A stretch of DNA of 64,000 nucleotides from Rhizobium sp. TH2 (lineage in GTDB: Bacteria; Pseudomonadota; Alphaproteobacteria; Rhizobiales; Rhizobiaceae), in NCBI RefSeq assembly GCF_024707525.1, contig NZ_CP062231.1:4588001-4652000 (forward strand), given 5' to 3'. Shown here one piece after another: positions 8,487-17,297 of this stretch (its first letter is position 1; every line of letters begins with the position of its first letter). A program made the position numbers and the translations under genes. The notes below the pieces were generated by a model. That model ran no database searches. It was not told where the DNA came from and was given only the letters and a program-made list of their open reading frames with translations.

Positions 8487-9370
8487 CGGACCTCCTGCAC
8501 ATCGAAGAGGTCGCGCAAGCCATCGCCCAGCAGATTGAAGCCGAGCGCGATGAACAGGATGGCGAAACCCGGCAGGATCGATTCCCACCAATAATCCGGC
8601 AGGAAGGCCGAGCCCTGCGACACCATCGTGCCGAGATCAGGCGTCGGCGGCTGGATGCCGAGTCCGAGGAAGGAGAGCGAGGCACCGACCAGGATGACGA
8701 AACCGCAATCGAGCGACGTCTTGACCGCGATCGCCGAGACGCAATTGGGCAGGATCTCGCGAAAGAGGATGTGGAATTTCGACGCGCCCAGCGTTTCCGC
8801 CGCCTCGACGAATTCCTGGCCTCGCAGTTGCCGAGTAATCGAGTAGATCAGCCGCGTATGCCAGGTCCACCAGAGCGCGGCGATCGCCAGCATAGAGTTG
8901 ATCAAATCGGGCGATAGCACGGCAGCCACCGCCAGCGCCATGACCAGCGGCGGAATGGCGAGCGCGATGTCGGTGAGGCGCATGATGATCGTTTCAGTCC
9001 AGCCACCGAAATAGCCGGCGAGCAGGCCGAGCACCGTTCCAACAGGTATCGCGGTTCCCAGCACGACCAACGCCAGCAGCAGCGAAATGCGTGCGCCAAA
9101 AATCACGCGGGTGAAGATATCGCGGCCAACATTGTCGGTGCCGAACCAGTATTCCCCCGATGGCGGCAGATGGCGCGCCCGGAAATTGACCACCGCGCCG
9201 ACATGCTCCGGATAGGGCGTGATATAAGGCGCCAGGATCGCAGCGAGGATCGAGATGATGACGATGGCCGCGCCGATCACGGCGGTGGGATTGCGCGAGA
9301 ACCGGTACCAGTTCTGGTAGGTGTTGGAGAGCCGCATGGGCTCGGTGGAAACGGTCTCGAATTCGGCCAT
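8483..9370 (-). CDS. Peptide-type ABC transporter permease (DppC-like), module 1
   Basis: This 295-residue inner-membrane protein has a hydrophobic helix at about 35-55 and five further segments, a cytoplasmic E-A-A-E-T-L-G-A-S EAA loop near residue 187 for contact with the ATPases, and the C-terminal G-L-G-I-Q-P-P-T-P-D-L-G segment typical of DppC. Its start shares one base with the stop of the DppB-like gene. It forms the pore together with that subunit. Confidence 0.92.
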   Translation of the reverse strand: MAEFETVSTEPMRLSNTYQNWYRFSRNPTAVIGAAIVIISILAAILAPYITPYPEHVGAVVNFRARHLPPSGEYWFGTDNVGRDIFTRVIFGARISLLLALVVLGTAIPVGTVLGLLAGYFGGWTETIIMRLTDIALAIPPLVMALAVAAVLSPDLINSMLAIAALWWTWHTRLIYSITRQLRGQEFVEAAETLGASKFHILFREILPNCVSAIAVKTSLDCGFVILVGASLSFLGLGIQPPTPDLGTMVSQGSAFLPDYWWESILPGFAILFIALGFNLLGDGLRDLFDVQEVR

Positions 9371-10401
9371 CAGCGACGCCCCCGAATGCGGACACGCGGA
9401 TCGACGAAGCCGACGAGCAGGTCGATGAGGAGGTTGACGACCACGAAGAAGACACCCGAGACGATGACGACGCCCATCACCGCATTGAGGTCTTTCTGCA
9501 AAATGGTGCGCACGCCATAAGCAGCCATACCGGGCCAGGCGAAGACCAGTTCGACCACGAAAGCATTACCGATCAGGGACGCGAATTCCAGGCCCGAGAT
9601 TGTCAGCGGCGGCACGAAGGCAGGCCGCAGCATGTATTTGAATACCCTTAGCCGTTCAGGCACGCCGAAGGCGCGCGCCGCCTCGATATAATCCTGGCTC
9701 GAAACATCGATCATCGAGGCGCGGGTGATACGGGCTATCTGGCCCATGGTCGCGGCCGCCAGTGCGATCGACGGCAAAAGGAGATAACGCAACGACTCGC
9801 CAAACACATCCCAACGCCAGTGAAGGATCGAATCCACCGTCATCAGCCCGGTGATATCGGGCGAGAAGGCCATGTTGGGCGGCAGTCGTCCTGTCGTCGG
9901 CAGTATATGCAGCACATAACCTGCAAGAATCTGCAGCAGCAGCGCAAGAAAGAAGCTCGGCGTTACGGCGGATATGATGGCGACCAGCCGCACGGCATTG
10001 TCGGGCCATTTATCCTTCCAGCGCGCGGCGGCGACGCCGAGTGGTACGCCGATGACGAAGGCGATGGTGATCGTCGCCAACACCAGTTCGAAGGTCGCGG
10101 CGAATGTGTCCCTGATATCGTCGTTGACGGGCCGTTCGGTCAGCAGCGACTTGCCAAGATCACCTTGGACCAGCCCTGTGACGAACCTGCCATACTGCTC
10201 GTAAAGCGGACGGTCGAGGCCGAGCTTGCTGTTGAGATCAGCCACCTGTTCCTGTGTAGCACGCGGTCCCAGCGCCAGTCGTGCCGGATCGCCGGGCATG
10301 CCGCGCGCAATCGCGAAGATCACGATCGACAGGCCGACAAGGACCAGGATCGACCACAACACGCGCCGGGCAAGGAAGAGGAGAAATTCCAACTGCGCCA
10401 C
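9370..10401 (-). CDS. Peptide-type ABC transporter permease (DppB-like), module 1
   Basis: This 343-residue permease begins with a transmembrane helix at about 10-30 followed by the P-G-D-P-A-R periplasmic motif of DppB proteins. It contains an EAA-type loop (I-E-A-A-R-A-F-G-V) near residue 235 and ends with the V-D-P-R-V-R-I motif. About six membrane helices are visible. It is the first membrane gene after the solute-binding-protein gene, from which it is separated by 119 bases containing a hairpin, and it pairs with the DppC-like protein. Confidence 0.92.
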   Translation of the reverse strand: MAQLEFLLFLARRVLWSILVLVGLSIVIFAIARGMPGDPARLALGPRATQEQVADLNSKLGLDRPLYEQYGRFVTGLVQGDLGKSLLTERPVNDDIRDTFAATFELVLATITIAFVIGVPLGVAAARWKDKWPDNAVRLVAIISAVTPSFFLALLLQILAGYVLHILPTTGRLPPNMAFSPDITGLMTVDSILHWRWDVFGESLRYLLLPSIALAAATMGQIARITRASMIDVSSQDYIEAARAFGVPERLRVFKYMLRPAFVPPLTISGLEFASLIGNAFVVELVFAWPGMAAYGVRTILQKDLNAVMGVVIVSGVFFVVVNLLIDLLVGFVDPRVRIRGRR

Positions 10402-10482
10402 TCCATGTTGCGCGGAAAAGGTGGAAACGATGAGAAAAGGGCAGAGCGGGCCGGAGGTTGGCCCGAACCCGCGCTGCCAAGG

Positions 10483-10507
10483 CCAGCCCCTGGGAAATCG
10501 GGGCTGG
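10483..10507. repeat. Hairpin between binding-protein and permease genes (module 1)
   Basis: CCAGCCCC at 10483-10490 and GGGGCTGG at 10500-10507 form an 8-bp perfect stem with a 9-base loop, extendable with a mismatch to GGCC ends. It lies in the 119-base gap between the solute-binding-protein gene and the DppB-like gene. No T-run follows on the minus strand, so an mRNA-stabilising or attenuating hairpin is more likely than a full terminator. Confidence 0.55.
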
Positions 10508-10520
10508 GCCGGGGAACCGC

Positions 10521-12086
10521 TTACGGGCAGGTCCAGCTATAGCGCGTGAAGTCATAGTCGAAGGACTGCATCGGCACGGCGTTGAAGCCGGTCAGGCATT
10601 TGTCCATCGCATGCTGCACGTTCTGGGTCAGCAGGAAGACGTCGGACTGCATCTCGACGAGCTTCTTCTGCAGTTCCTTGTAGTATTCCGCCTGCTTGGC
10701 GACATCGCCGGTGGCGCGGGCGTCGTCGATCAGCTTGTCGATCGCGGGATCGTTGACCCATTCCATCGACATCCATGTCCCAGCCGACTTCGAGTGGTAT
10801 TGGCTGTAGAACATCGAATCCGGCGACGGATAGGTCGGGCCGAAGAAGATCTGGTTGACCGCAGGCGTCGTCTCGACCTTGCCGGCAATTTCAGTGATCC
10901 TGTTCCACGGGTCAGCCTGCTGGGTGACCTTGAAGCCGATCTGTTCGAGATTGGCCTGCATCAACAGGCTGATTTCTTCCTCGAACTTGGTGCCTGCGAC
11001 ATAGCCGAGCGTGATATCGATCGGCTGGCCGGCATATTTGGATTTCGCGACTTCGGCCTTTGCTGCCTCGAGGTCGTATGTCGGCGCGGCGATGCTGGAG
11101 TCGTAGAACTCTGCAAAGGCCGGCGGCAGAGGCCCGTTCATGTCACCACCTGGGAAGATAACCTCCTTGATGGTCTTGTAGTCTGTGGCGAGTGCGATGG
11201 CGCGGCGGATATGCACGTCGTCGGTCGGCGCGACCTTCGAATTGAGCTTGAGATAAAAGGCTGTCGTCGTCGGCTCGGTCACGACGTTAAAACGCCCCAT
11301 CGCTTCCAATGCCTTGTAGGTCTCGGGCGACTGATACTGGCTGGACATCGTCAACTCGCCGGAGGCGGCAAGCGAACGAACCGTTGCCTCGTCATTGGTG
11401 ATGATCCAGCGCACTTCGTCGATCGGGCCTTTGCCGAAACCCTTGTAGTAGTCCGTGTCGCGGACAACAGTCATCTTGGCGCCGCGATCCCATTCCTTGA
11501 GCGTGTAGGCGCCGGCGCCGGCGACATTGGTCGCAAAATAGGCCTGGCCATCATCGGTGCCTTCATTGGCCTTGGCGACCTTGGAATTGACGATGAAGAT
11601 TGCCGGAACCGCAGTCAGGAACGGCGAGAAGGTCTTGGAAAGCGTGAATTTGACCGTCTTGTCGTCGACCGCCGTCACCGAACCCGGCTTGAGGATATCC
11701 AGGAACAAGGTCGCCGGACCCTGGTTGATCCTAAGCAGGCGATCGACGGAATAGACGACGTCGGCAGCGGTCACCGGCGTGCCATCGGAGAACTTCGCGT
11801 CGGCGCGGATCTTGAAGGTCACTTCCCTGGCATCGTCCGATACGGTCCAGCTTTCCGCCAGTTCGGGTATCAGGCTGCCCTTGGAATCGACGCTGATCAG
11901 GCCGTCGTAGAGGTTCACGGCGGCCATGTAGTCGGTGTAGTCGGAAATCTTGGCCGGATCGATCGTGCCGAAGATCTGCACGGTGTTCATCGTGACGACG
12001 GTCTCGGCCTTGGCCGAGGTAAGGCCGGCACCGCCGGCAATAAGAGCCGCGACCGCGGTGGATGCGAAAATCCTGAGCTTGCTCAT
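10521..12086 (-). CDS. Peptide-type ABC transporter solute-binding protein (family 5), module 1
   Basis: This 521-residue periplasmic protein captures the substrate for the Dpp-like transporter. The start at 12086 has GGGAG seven bases upstream and gives a clear signal peptide (M-S-K-L-R-I, hydrophobic core, A-K-A-E cleavage region). The mature chain has the family-5 pattern: L-Y-D-G-L near residue 60, L-A-E-S-W near 78, D-V-V-Y-S-V-D-R near 115, and a late Y-H-S-K-S-A-G-T-W segment that is shared almost exactly with the binding protein of module 2 (15496-17079). That likeness argues that both modules bind related ligands. It is the first gene of the minus-strand operon; MalT-like direct repeats and a promoter lie upstream. 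Confidence 0.92.
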   Translation of the reverse strand: MSKLRIFASTAVAALIAGGAGLTSAKAETVVTMNTVQIFGTIDPAKISDYTDYMAAVNLYDGLISVDSKGSLIPELAESWTVSDDAREVTFKIRADAKFSDGTPVTAADVVYSVDRLLRINQGPATLFLDILKPGSVTAVDDKTVKFTLSKTFSPFLTAVPAIFIVNSKVAKANEGTDDGQAYFATNVAGAGAYTLKEWDRGAKMTVVRDTDYYKGFGKGPIDEVRWIITNDEATVRSLAASGELTMSSQYQSPETYKALEAMGRFNVVTEPTTTAFYLKLNSKVAPTDDVHIRRAIALATDYKTIKEVIFPGGDMNGPLPPAFAEFYDSSIAAPTYDLEAAKAEVAKSKYAGQPIDITLGYVAGTKFEEEISLLMQANLEQIGFKVTQQADPWNRITEIAGKVETTPAVNQIFFGPTYPSPDSMFYSQYHSKSAGTWMSMEWVNDPAIDKLIDDARATGDVAKQAEYYKELQKKLVEMQSDVFLLTQNVQHAMDKCLTGFNAVPMQSFDYDFTRYSWTCP

Positions 12087-12186
12087 GCTGTCTCCCAGTT
12101 GAAAAACGAGTTCCCGGTGCGGCCGCATTGGCAGGGCCGTCATTGTGGATTGCCTGGATGGCTGCATCGCCCGTCCAAGTGCAGTT

Positions 12187-12215
12187 AGAATGCACAGCGT
12201 TTTGGCGCGTGACAA
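12187..12215 (-). promoter_or_regulatory. Candidate promoter of the module 1 operon
   Basis: On the minus strand TTGTCA (plus-strand 12210-12215) and CATTCT (12187-12192) are 17 bases apart and lie about 100 bases before the binding-protein start. The -35 box is good and the -10 box weak, as expected of an activator-dependent promoter. The direct repeats at 12225-12254 sit just upstream of it. Confidence 0.4.
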
Positions 12216-12224
12216 CGCGATGAA

Positions 12225-12254
12225 AGTCTAGGTTTTTGCCTAAATAGTCTAGGT
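12225..12254 (-). promoter_or_regulatory. Direct-repeat activator sites (candidate boxes of the LuxR/MalT-like protein)
   Basis: The 9-mer AGTCTAGGT occurs at 12225-12233 and again at 12246-12254, a period of 21 bp or two helical turns. On the minus strand the repeat reads ACCTAGACT and ends 9 bases upstream of the candidate -35 box, the usual place for an activator. MalT also binds repeated directional boxes. The regulator gene next door (12306-14669) is the obvious candidate. Confidence 0.5.
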
Positions 12255-12305
12255 ATTGCGATTTTCGCCGGATAGGTCGAGCTTGGCAGGCTAGTCTTGG
12301 CGGTG

Positions 12306-14669
12306 TCAGCCAACGATTCCCGCCGCGCGTGCGGTGCTGATCGCCTCCTGCCGCGTCCGGCAGCCGAGCTTGCGATAGACATTTCCGAGATGAAATTTCA
12401 CCGTCGCCTCGCTGACTCCCAGCATGCCGGCGATCGACTTGTTGGCGGCACCTTCCGAGATCATCACCAGGATCTTGTTCTCCCGCCGCGACAGCTCGCT
12501 GCGGATGCCCGATGCGGTGCCGAGATGGCCACTGTCCCTGAGCTTGCGGATCACCTGCCGGGCCGACGACGAGGCGGACAGGAATTCGCTGATCCGCTTG
12601 TTGTCCATCAGTTCGGTGAGAAAGACCTTCTCCTCGGCGAGCGGCGCGATGGACCCGAGCCGGGCCGCATCCTCGAATATCCTGAGCAGCAGTGCCCGCG
12701 CCCGGGTAAGATCCTGGTGGCGCTTGTGGACATAGGCCAGCCAGATGCCGACGCCCATGCGTTGCCGGTCGGTGATGTTGAGATTGGCAAGCGCGTGCGC
12801 CAGCATCGGCTCCAGGCCGGGCAGGTCCGGCTGCTCATGCAGGATCTGCCGCAGCCAGACCAGCGACAGGCCGATATCGTCACGGTCCGACACATCCTCA
12901 AGCCGTCCGGGGTTGGCGAGAATCCAGGCGCGATCGATCGGCAGGGTCAGGCTTTTCAGGCGCGTCGCGGCTTCCGACCAGCGATTGGCGTTCTGCAGGA
13001 TCACTGCCTCCCTTATGCTGACCATGGCCTGGAATTGGAGATTGGAAGTCTGGTAGACGCGCCAGCGGTCCAAAAAGCCACGCGCGGCCAGCAGCGAAAA
13101 ATGCGTCGCCATGGCCTGGCTGCCATAGAGCAGCGTGAACTCCATCAGGCTCGGCCAGATTTCGCCATGCGAGAAATCGTCGATCTCGGTGTTGAGAAAC
13201 CGCGCCAAGGGTTCCGCGCGGCCGCCTTCATATTCGATACAGGCCTCGAGCAGCATCTGCAGCCGCGCATCGTTCGGCGTCTCAAACGGCACCTCGTCGA
13301 GATATTTCGCCGCCCGGCCCGCATGTTTTCTGGCAGCCAGCGTGTCGCCCTTAATCAGCCCGATCATCGCCTGGTGCAGGCTGATGTAAAAGCAGAGCAT
13401 CGGCGCTTTTGCGGCCTCGTAGTGATGCATCGCCCGCTGCGCGGCCTCCTCCGCCTCCGAGAACCTGCGTTGCCGGATGTAGAATTCCAGCACGGAATTG
13501 TACAAGCTGCCGCGAAAGAGATGCGCGTCGGAGGGGAACTCGGCGGCGAGGCTAAAAAGGCTCGTAAGTGTCTCCTCGGTGAAGCGATAGTCTTCGTAAA
13601 TCAGCATGAGGAAACGGAATTCGCGGAACTCCCTGGAAAAGACCGAGCGAGGGCCGAAAACGGCATCGAGATCGTCGGCGAGATCGCCGAAGCGATCGAT
13701 CAAAAGCCGTCGCGCCCTGGAAATATCGCCTCGCTTGCACGACTGGAGCGCGAGCGACAGAACCAGCAGCTCGCTTTGATGCGCATAGCTCGAAGGGAAA
13801 CCGGCGAGCACCCGGTCGAAGGCCGCCGGGCCGTGGTAATAGATGAAGAACAGACCGCCCGCTCTGTTGAATTGCTGGTAGGCATTGTCCATGAACCCGG
13901 CATCTTGGAAGGTCGTGATCGCATCGACCACCCGGCCATGCGCGGCATAGGCCTCCGCGATCGCCTTGGCGCCCGCCGGTGTGGTGATGCGCTTTCCGAT
14001 CGATGAGCGGATCGCCTGTTCGAGATCGGCCGCCCAGGTCCGGACATTCAGTTCGAGTCGCTGGCCCGCATCCGGCAGGGCGAAGGGCAGCAGGCGGCTT
14101 TCCTGCCTCGCCGGCACATTGCCGCCCGCCAACAGGTGACGAAGATCGACAAGTTCCTCCGGGGAGATGTGGTCGAGCAATTCATGCTCGATGAATTCCG
14201 CCATATCGGTGATCCGGCCGGCATTGAATGCAGCAAGCGGCCAGCCGCCGGAACGGTGGAGGATCTCGGATGCGCCGACCTCTCCGAAAGCAGCGGCGGC
14301 TTCGTCCTCGTCCAGCAGCAATTCCTGGGCCCCGATCCGCGCACCGAAGCCGTAGGCGAAGGCGCGGGTCATGCCGGCAAGTTCGACGCCGGGACGCTTC
14401 GCAACAATGAGGCGTCCTTCGCCGGAAAACAGATTCTCAGGCAGAGGCGCAGGATTGCCGTAGGGTGGAATATCCCACAACGCCAGCGCCTGGCCAAGCA
14501 CGGGCGGCAAGTGCGAGATATGCACGACGCTCCCCGTGGTCTCGGCGATCTGCCGCAGCAACACCGACTTGCCCATGCCGGCCGGGGCTTCGAGTACGAT
14601 CAAAGGCTCCGGTTGCGCCAGCATGCGCACGATCAATCTCTCGCGAAAAAACCAGGTCGCTTGCGTCAC
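12306..14669 (-). CDS. Large LuxR-family (MalT-like) ATP-dependent transcriptional regulator
   Basis: This 787-residue regulator starts with GTG at 14669, with GGAG 11 bases upstream. Near the N-terminus lies a Walker A motif, A-P-A-G-M-G-K-S at residues 28-35, of a STAND-type ATPase. The long middle is rich in Ala/Leu helices resembling TPR-like sensor repeats. The last 65 residues are a LuxR helix-turn-helix: S-R-R-E-N-K-I-L, then N-K-S-I-A-G-M-L-G-V-S-E-A-T-V-K-F-H. This is the architecture of MalT, in which inducer and ATP drive oligomerisation and binding to repeated boxes. It lies between the two hydantoinase modules, on the strand of module 1, and probably activates that operon; the inducer is unknown. 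Confidence 0.88.
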   Translation of the reverse strand: MTQATWFFRERLIVRMLAQPEPLIVLEAPAGMGKSVLLRQIAETTGSVVHISHLPPVLGQALALWDIPPYGNPAPLPENLFSGEGRLIVAKRPGVELAGMTRAFAYGFGARIGAQELLLDEDEAAAAFGEVGASEILHRSGGWPLAAFNAGRITDMAEFIEHELLDHISPEELVDLRHLLAGGNVPARQESRLLPFALPDAGQRLELNVRTWAADLEQAIRSSIGKRITTPAGAKAIAEAYAAHGRVVDAITTFQDAGFMDNAYQQFNRAGGLFFIYYHGPAAFDRVLAGFPSSYAHQSELLVLSLALQSCKRGDISRARRLLIDRFGDLADDLDAVFGPRSVFSREFREFRFLMLIYEDYRFTEETLTSLFSLAAEFPSDAHLFRGSLYNSVLEFYIRQRRFSEAEEAAQRAMHHYEAAKAPMLCFYISLHQAMIGLIKGDTLAARKHAGRAAKYLDEVPFETPNDARLQMLLEACIEYEGGRAEPLARFLNTEIDDFSHGEIWPSLMEFTLLYGSQAMATHFSLLAARGFLDRWRVYQTSNLQFQAMVSIREAVILQNANRWSEAATRLKSLTLPIDRAWILANPGRLEDVSDRDDIGLSLVWLRQILHEQPDLPGLEPMLAHALANLNITDRQRMGVGIWLAYVHKRHQDLTRARALLLRIFEDAARLGSIAPLAEEKVFLTELMDNKRISEFLSASSSARQVIRKLRDSGHLGTASGIRSELSRRENKILVMISEGAANKSIAGMLGVSEATVKFHLGNVYRKLGCRTRQEAISTARAAGIVG

Positions 14670-14715
14670 GATACGGGCGGCTCCTCGGCATGGTCATTCC
14701 AGCGCCACTCTGCAA

Positions 14716-14784
14716 AATTTTAGTCATACTAAAATTCCGTTTGACAAATGGGCAAACTGGAGTTTCTTTGAAGTAATACTAAAA
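14716..14784. promoter_or_regulatory. Divergent control region with two XRE-type operator sites
   Basis: A perfect inverted repeat, AATTTTAGT at 14716-14724 and ACTAAAATT at 14728-14736 around CAT, is followed by a second site AGT-AAT-ACT with ACTAAAA at 14772-14784. The AGT half-sites begin exactly 50 bp apart. A perfect -35 box TTGACA (14741-14746) for the rightward gene lies between them, overlapping on the other strand a TTGTCA that could serve the leftward LuxR-like gene; no good -10 box was found. The XRE-cupin regulator encoded immediately to the right is the likely binder. Confidence 0.5.
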
Positions 14785-14800
14785 AACCAAGGGACGCAAT

Positions 14801-15499
14801 GTGGATGCCGAAGTGTTAGCCGAGCCTCGCGCCGATGCGCCGGCCATCGAACTGGGACAGCACCTGCGCAAGCGGCGCAAGGAGCTGAAGCTCACGCTTC
14901 AGGAAGTTGCCGACGGAGCGGGCTTCTCTGTCGGCTTCATCTCCCAGATCGAGCGCGGCATCACGGTACCATCCCTCGTGTCGCTCATATCCGTTTGCCG
15001 CGTATTGAAGACCGATATCGGCGCGTTTTTCAAGCAACCAAAATCTGAAACGCCCGTCACCCGCCACCAGAACCGACAGGTCTATGGCCCCGGCGGCACA
15101 TCGGCAAACGTCGTCACCTATGAGCGCCTTTCCGCCTCCTTTCCCGGCAATGTGCTGCGAAGCACACTGATGCATGAACCGCCGGGTTTTCGCAGCGAAC
15201 CGATGTCGCATGAGGGTGAAGAGATGTTCTTCATCGTCGAGGGTGCGCTGACGATAGAGCTCGACGGCGAGACGATGATCCTCGAGGCCGGCGACACCGC
15301 GCATTTTCCATCCACCCGCACCCATGTGACGTGGAACCACACGGCCAGCCCGACCACCGTGCTGCACACCTGCACCATGGATGTGTTCGGCGACGGCGAA
15401 CCGTCGGGCGATCCCAATACCAGCCTGGTCGTCACCAGGGCGGTCAACCGGCGCTCGGCGCCAAAAGAACTCAAAATAAGCAAGGGGAAATCAAAATGA
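14801..15499 (+). CDS. XRE-family regulator with C-terminal cupin domain
   Basis: This 232-residue protein starts with GTG at 14801, after GGGA at 14791-14794. Residues about 18-72 are an XRE helix-turn-helix (L-R-K-R-R-K-E-L-K-L-T-L-Q-E-V-A, then S-Q-I-E-R-G). Residues about 110-200 form a small cupin barrel with the F-I-V-E-G-A-L-T and E-A-G-D-T-A-H-F-P motifs. Such proteins sense a small ligand or metal in the cupin and control adjacent catabolic genes, often as repressors. Its stop overlaps the start of the binding-protein gene as ATGA, so it is the first gene of the module 2 operon and probably regulates itself through the palindromes upstream. Confidence 0.9.
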   Translation: MDAEVLAEPRADAPAIELGQHLRKRRKELKLTLQEVADGAGFSVGFISQIERGITVPSLVSLISVCRVLKTDIGAFFKQPKSETPVTRHQNRQVYGPGGTSANVVTYERLSASFPGNVLRSTLMHEPPGFRSEPMSHEGEEMFFIVEGALTIELDGETMILEAGDTAHFPSTRTHVTWNHTASPTTVLHTCTMDVFGDGEPSGDPNTSLVVTRAVNRRSAPKELKISKGKSK

Positions 15500-17079
15500 G
15501 GACCAGCATAGGAATGCTCGCAGCGGCCCTGCTCACGGCCGCCTCCATCCACAGCTATGCCGCGGCGGAAACCGTTCTTCGCCTCGACGAAGTGGCCGTC
15601 GGCGAACTCGACCCGGCCAAGGCATCCGACAATGCCGACTCGATCCTGATGTTCAACATCTATGATGCGCTCGTCATCCCCAAGCAGGGCCAGCCGGGCT
15701 ATGATCCGCATGTAGCGGAGAGCTGGGAGACCGACGGCAAGACATTCACCTTCAAATTGCGCGGCGAAGTGAAGTTCCAGAGCGGCAATGCGCTCACTGC
15801 CGAGGACGTGGTGTTCTCGCTCGATCGCATGAAGGCACTCGGCCAGGGCATGTCCTACCTCTTCACCAATGTGGAGAAGGCCGAGGCCGTTGATGCCACG
15901 ACCGTGAAATTCACCCTCAAGGATCCCTATTCGCCCTTCGTCTCGGCGCTGACCCGCCTGCCGATCATCGACAAGAAGCTGGTGATGGAAAATCTCGCTG
16001 CCGGCGACGGCGAGATGAAGGACTGGGGCCAGGCCTATCTCTCCACCCATGGCGCGGGCACCGGCGCCTACAAGGTCGTCTCGCACAATCCGCAGGAAGA
16101 GACCGTGATGGCCAAGAACGCGGCCTATTTCGTGCCGATCAATGCCAAGGCGCCCGATACTGTTCGCTTCCGCTATGGCCTCGAAGCCGCCACCGTCCGC
16201 ACCCTGATCGCCCAGGGCGAGCACGACATCTCCTCGCAATGGATGCCGCCGGAAGTGCTGAAATCGCTGGCGGCCGAGGGCGCGCAACTGTTCACCGAAA
16301 AGGGCGTCGCGGAATTCTACATCAAAATCAACACCGCCAAGCCACCCTTCGATGATGTCGAGTGCCGCCAGGCGATCTCCTATGCCTTCGACTATGATTC
16401 CGGCATCAAGATGGTGGCCGTCTCCGACACGGTTTCCCAGGGCAGCCCCTCCACGGGCGCACTGCCGGTCGGCCTTCTCGGCTCGCTTCCCTCCGACCAG
16501 AGCTACAAGCGCGATCTCGACAAGGCCAAGGAACATCTGGCCAAGTGCAAGTACAAGGCCGAAGATCTGAACATTGAGATTTCCTGGATCGGCGAAGTGC
16601 CGCTGGAAGAACGTTTCGCGCTGCTGATGCAGGCCAATTTCGCCGAAATCGGCATCAAATCCGAGGTCCGCAAGGTGCCATGGGCGCTGTTCACCGAACA
16701 GGTCACCAAGCCTGAAAACACGCCGAATATCAGCCAGGTGTTCGTCAACACCGTGACGGGTGATCCCGATACGCTGCTTTACGGCATGTATCATTCCAAG
16801 TCCGCCGGTACATGGATGTCGCCGGAATACCTGAAGGACGCTGAGGTCGATGCACTGCTCGACAAGGGCCGCGTCGCACCGGAGGCCGAGCGAGCCAAGA
16901 TCTACGAGGAGGTCAACCAGCGCCTCAAGGACCTCGCGCCGTCGATCTTCGCCCAGGACCAGACGGCTGTGTATGCCGCCAGCAAGCGGGTATCGGCGCC
17001 TGCGCTGACCGATCCGGCGAAGGCCTTCGCCCTCGGCGCCTTCGGATTCAATTTCCGCCTGATGGAGATGAATGAGTAG
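15496..17079 (+). CDS. Peptide-type ABC transporter solute-binding protein (family 5), module 2
   Basis: This is a 527-residue periplasmic binding protein. The start at 15496 overlaps the regulator stop (ATGA), has GGGG 8 bases upstream and gives a signal peptide (M-R-T-S-I-G, hydrophobic run, Y-A-A-A-E). Family-5 marks are I-Y-D-A-L near residue 55, V-A-E-S-W near 74, D-V-V-F-S-L-D-R near 106 and the Y-H-S-K-S-A-G-T-W-M-S segment near 430 shared with module 1. The related module 1 protein is encoded divergently some 3.4 kb away. The gene is followed by a 166-bp compound palindrome before the first permease. Confidence 0.92.
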   Translation: MRTSIGMLAAALLTAASIHSYAAAETVLRLDEVAVGELDPAKASDNADSILMFNIYDALVIPKQGQPGYDPHVAESWETDGKTFTFKLRGEVKFQSGNALTAEDVVFSLDRMKALGQGMSYLFTNVEKAEAVDATTVKFTLKDPYSPFVSALTRLPIIDKKLVMENLAAGDGEMKDWGQAYLSTHGAGTGAYKVVSHNPQEETVMAKNAAYFVPINAKAPDTVRFRYGLEAATVRTLIAQGEHDISSQWMPPEVLKSLAAEGAQLFTEKGVAEFYIKINTAKPPFDDVECRQAISYAFDYDSGIKMVAVSDTVSQGSPSTGALPVGLLGSLPSDQSYKRDLDKAKEHLAKCKYKAEDLNIEISWIGEVPLEERFALLMQANFAEIGIKSEVRKVPWALFTEQVTKPENTPNISQVFVNTVTGDPDTLLYGMYHSKSAGTWMSPEYLKDAEVDALLDKGRVAPEAERAKIYEEVNQRLKDLAPSIFAQDQTAVYAASKRVSAPALTDPAKAFALGAFGFNFRLMEMNE

Positions 17080-17087
17080 TCGAGCTC

Positions 17088-17253
17088 ACCCCTCACCAAG
17101 CGCGTCCATGCGATCGGCTGACGACTCTCGCGGACTTGCTATCCTCTCCCACAAGGGGAGAGGTAAAGCTGAGGCCTACCTCTCCCCTTGTGGGAGAGGA
17201 TAGTTCATCCCCAAGAGGCGCAGCCGATTGGTTGGATGAACTTGGTGAGGGGT
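17088..17253. repeat. Compound palindromic intergenic element A (binding protein / permease junction, module 2)
   Basis: Nested inverted repeats fill the gap. The outer arms are ACCCCTCACCAAG (17088-17100) and CTTGGTGAGGGGT (17241-17253). A middle pair is CGATCGGCTG (17111-17120) with CAGCCGATTG (17221-17230). The core has perfect 27-bp arms at 17139-17165 and 17177-17203 around an 11-base loop, each containing CTCTCCC and GGGGAGAGG. Elements of this look are widespread between genes in rhizobia; this copy lies exactly between the solute-binding-protein and permease genes. Confidence 0.85.
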
Positions 17254-17297
17254 AAGCCTTCGCCAAAACCTGAAATTGAGAACGAAAGAACCTTGAG

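Noticed and set aside
10458..14006. Open frames of 576 and 569 codons on the plus strand opposite the binding-protein gene and the LuxR-like gene.
   Set aside because: They are antisense shadows of GC-rich genes. They lack ribosome-binding sites and family features, while the minus-strand products are clearly recognisable.
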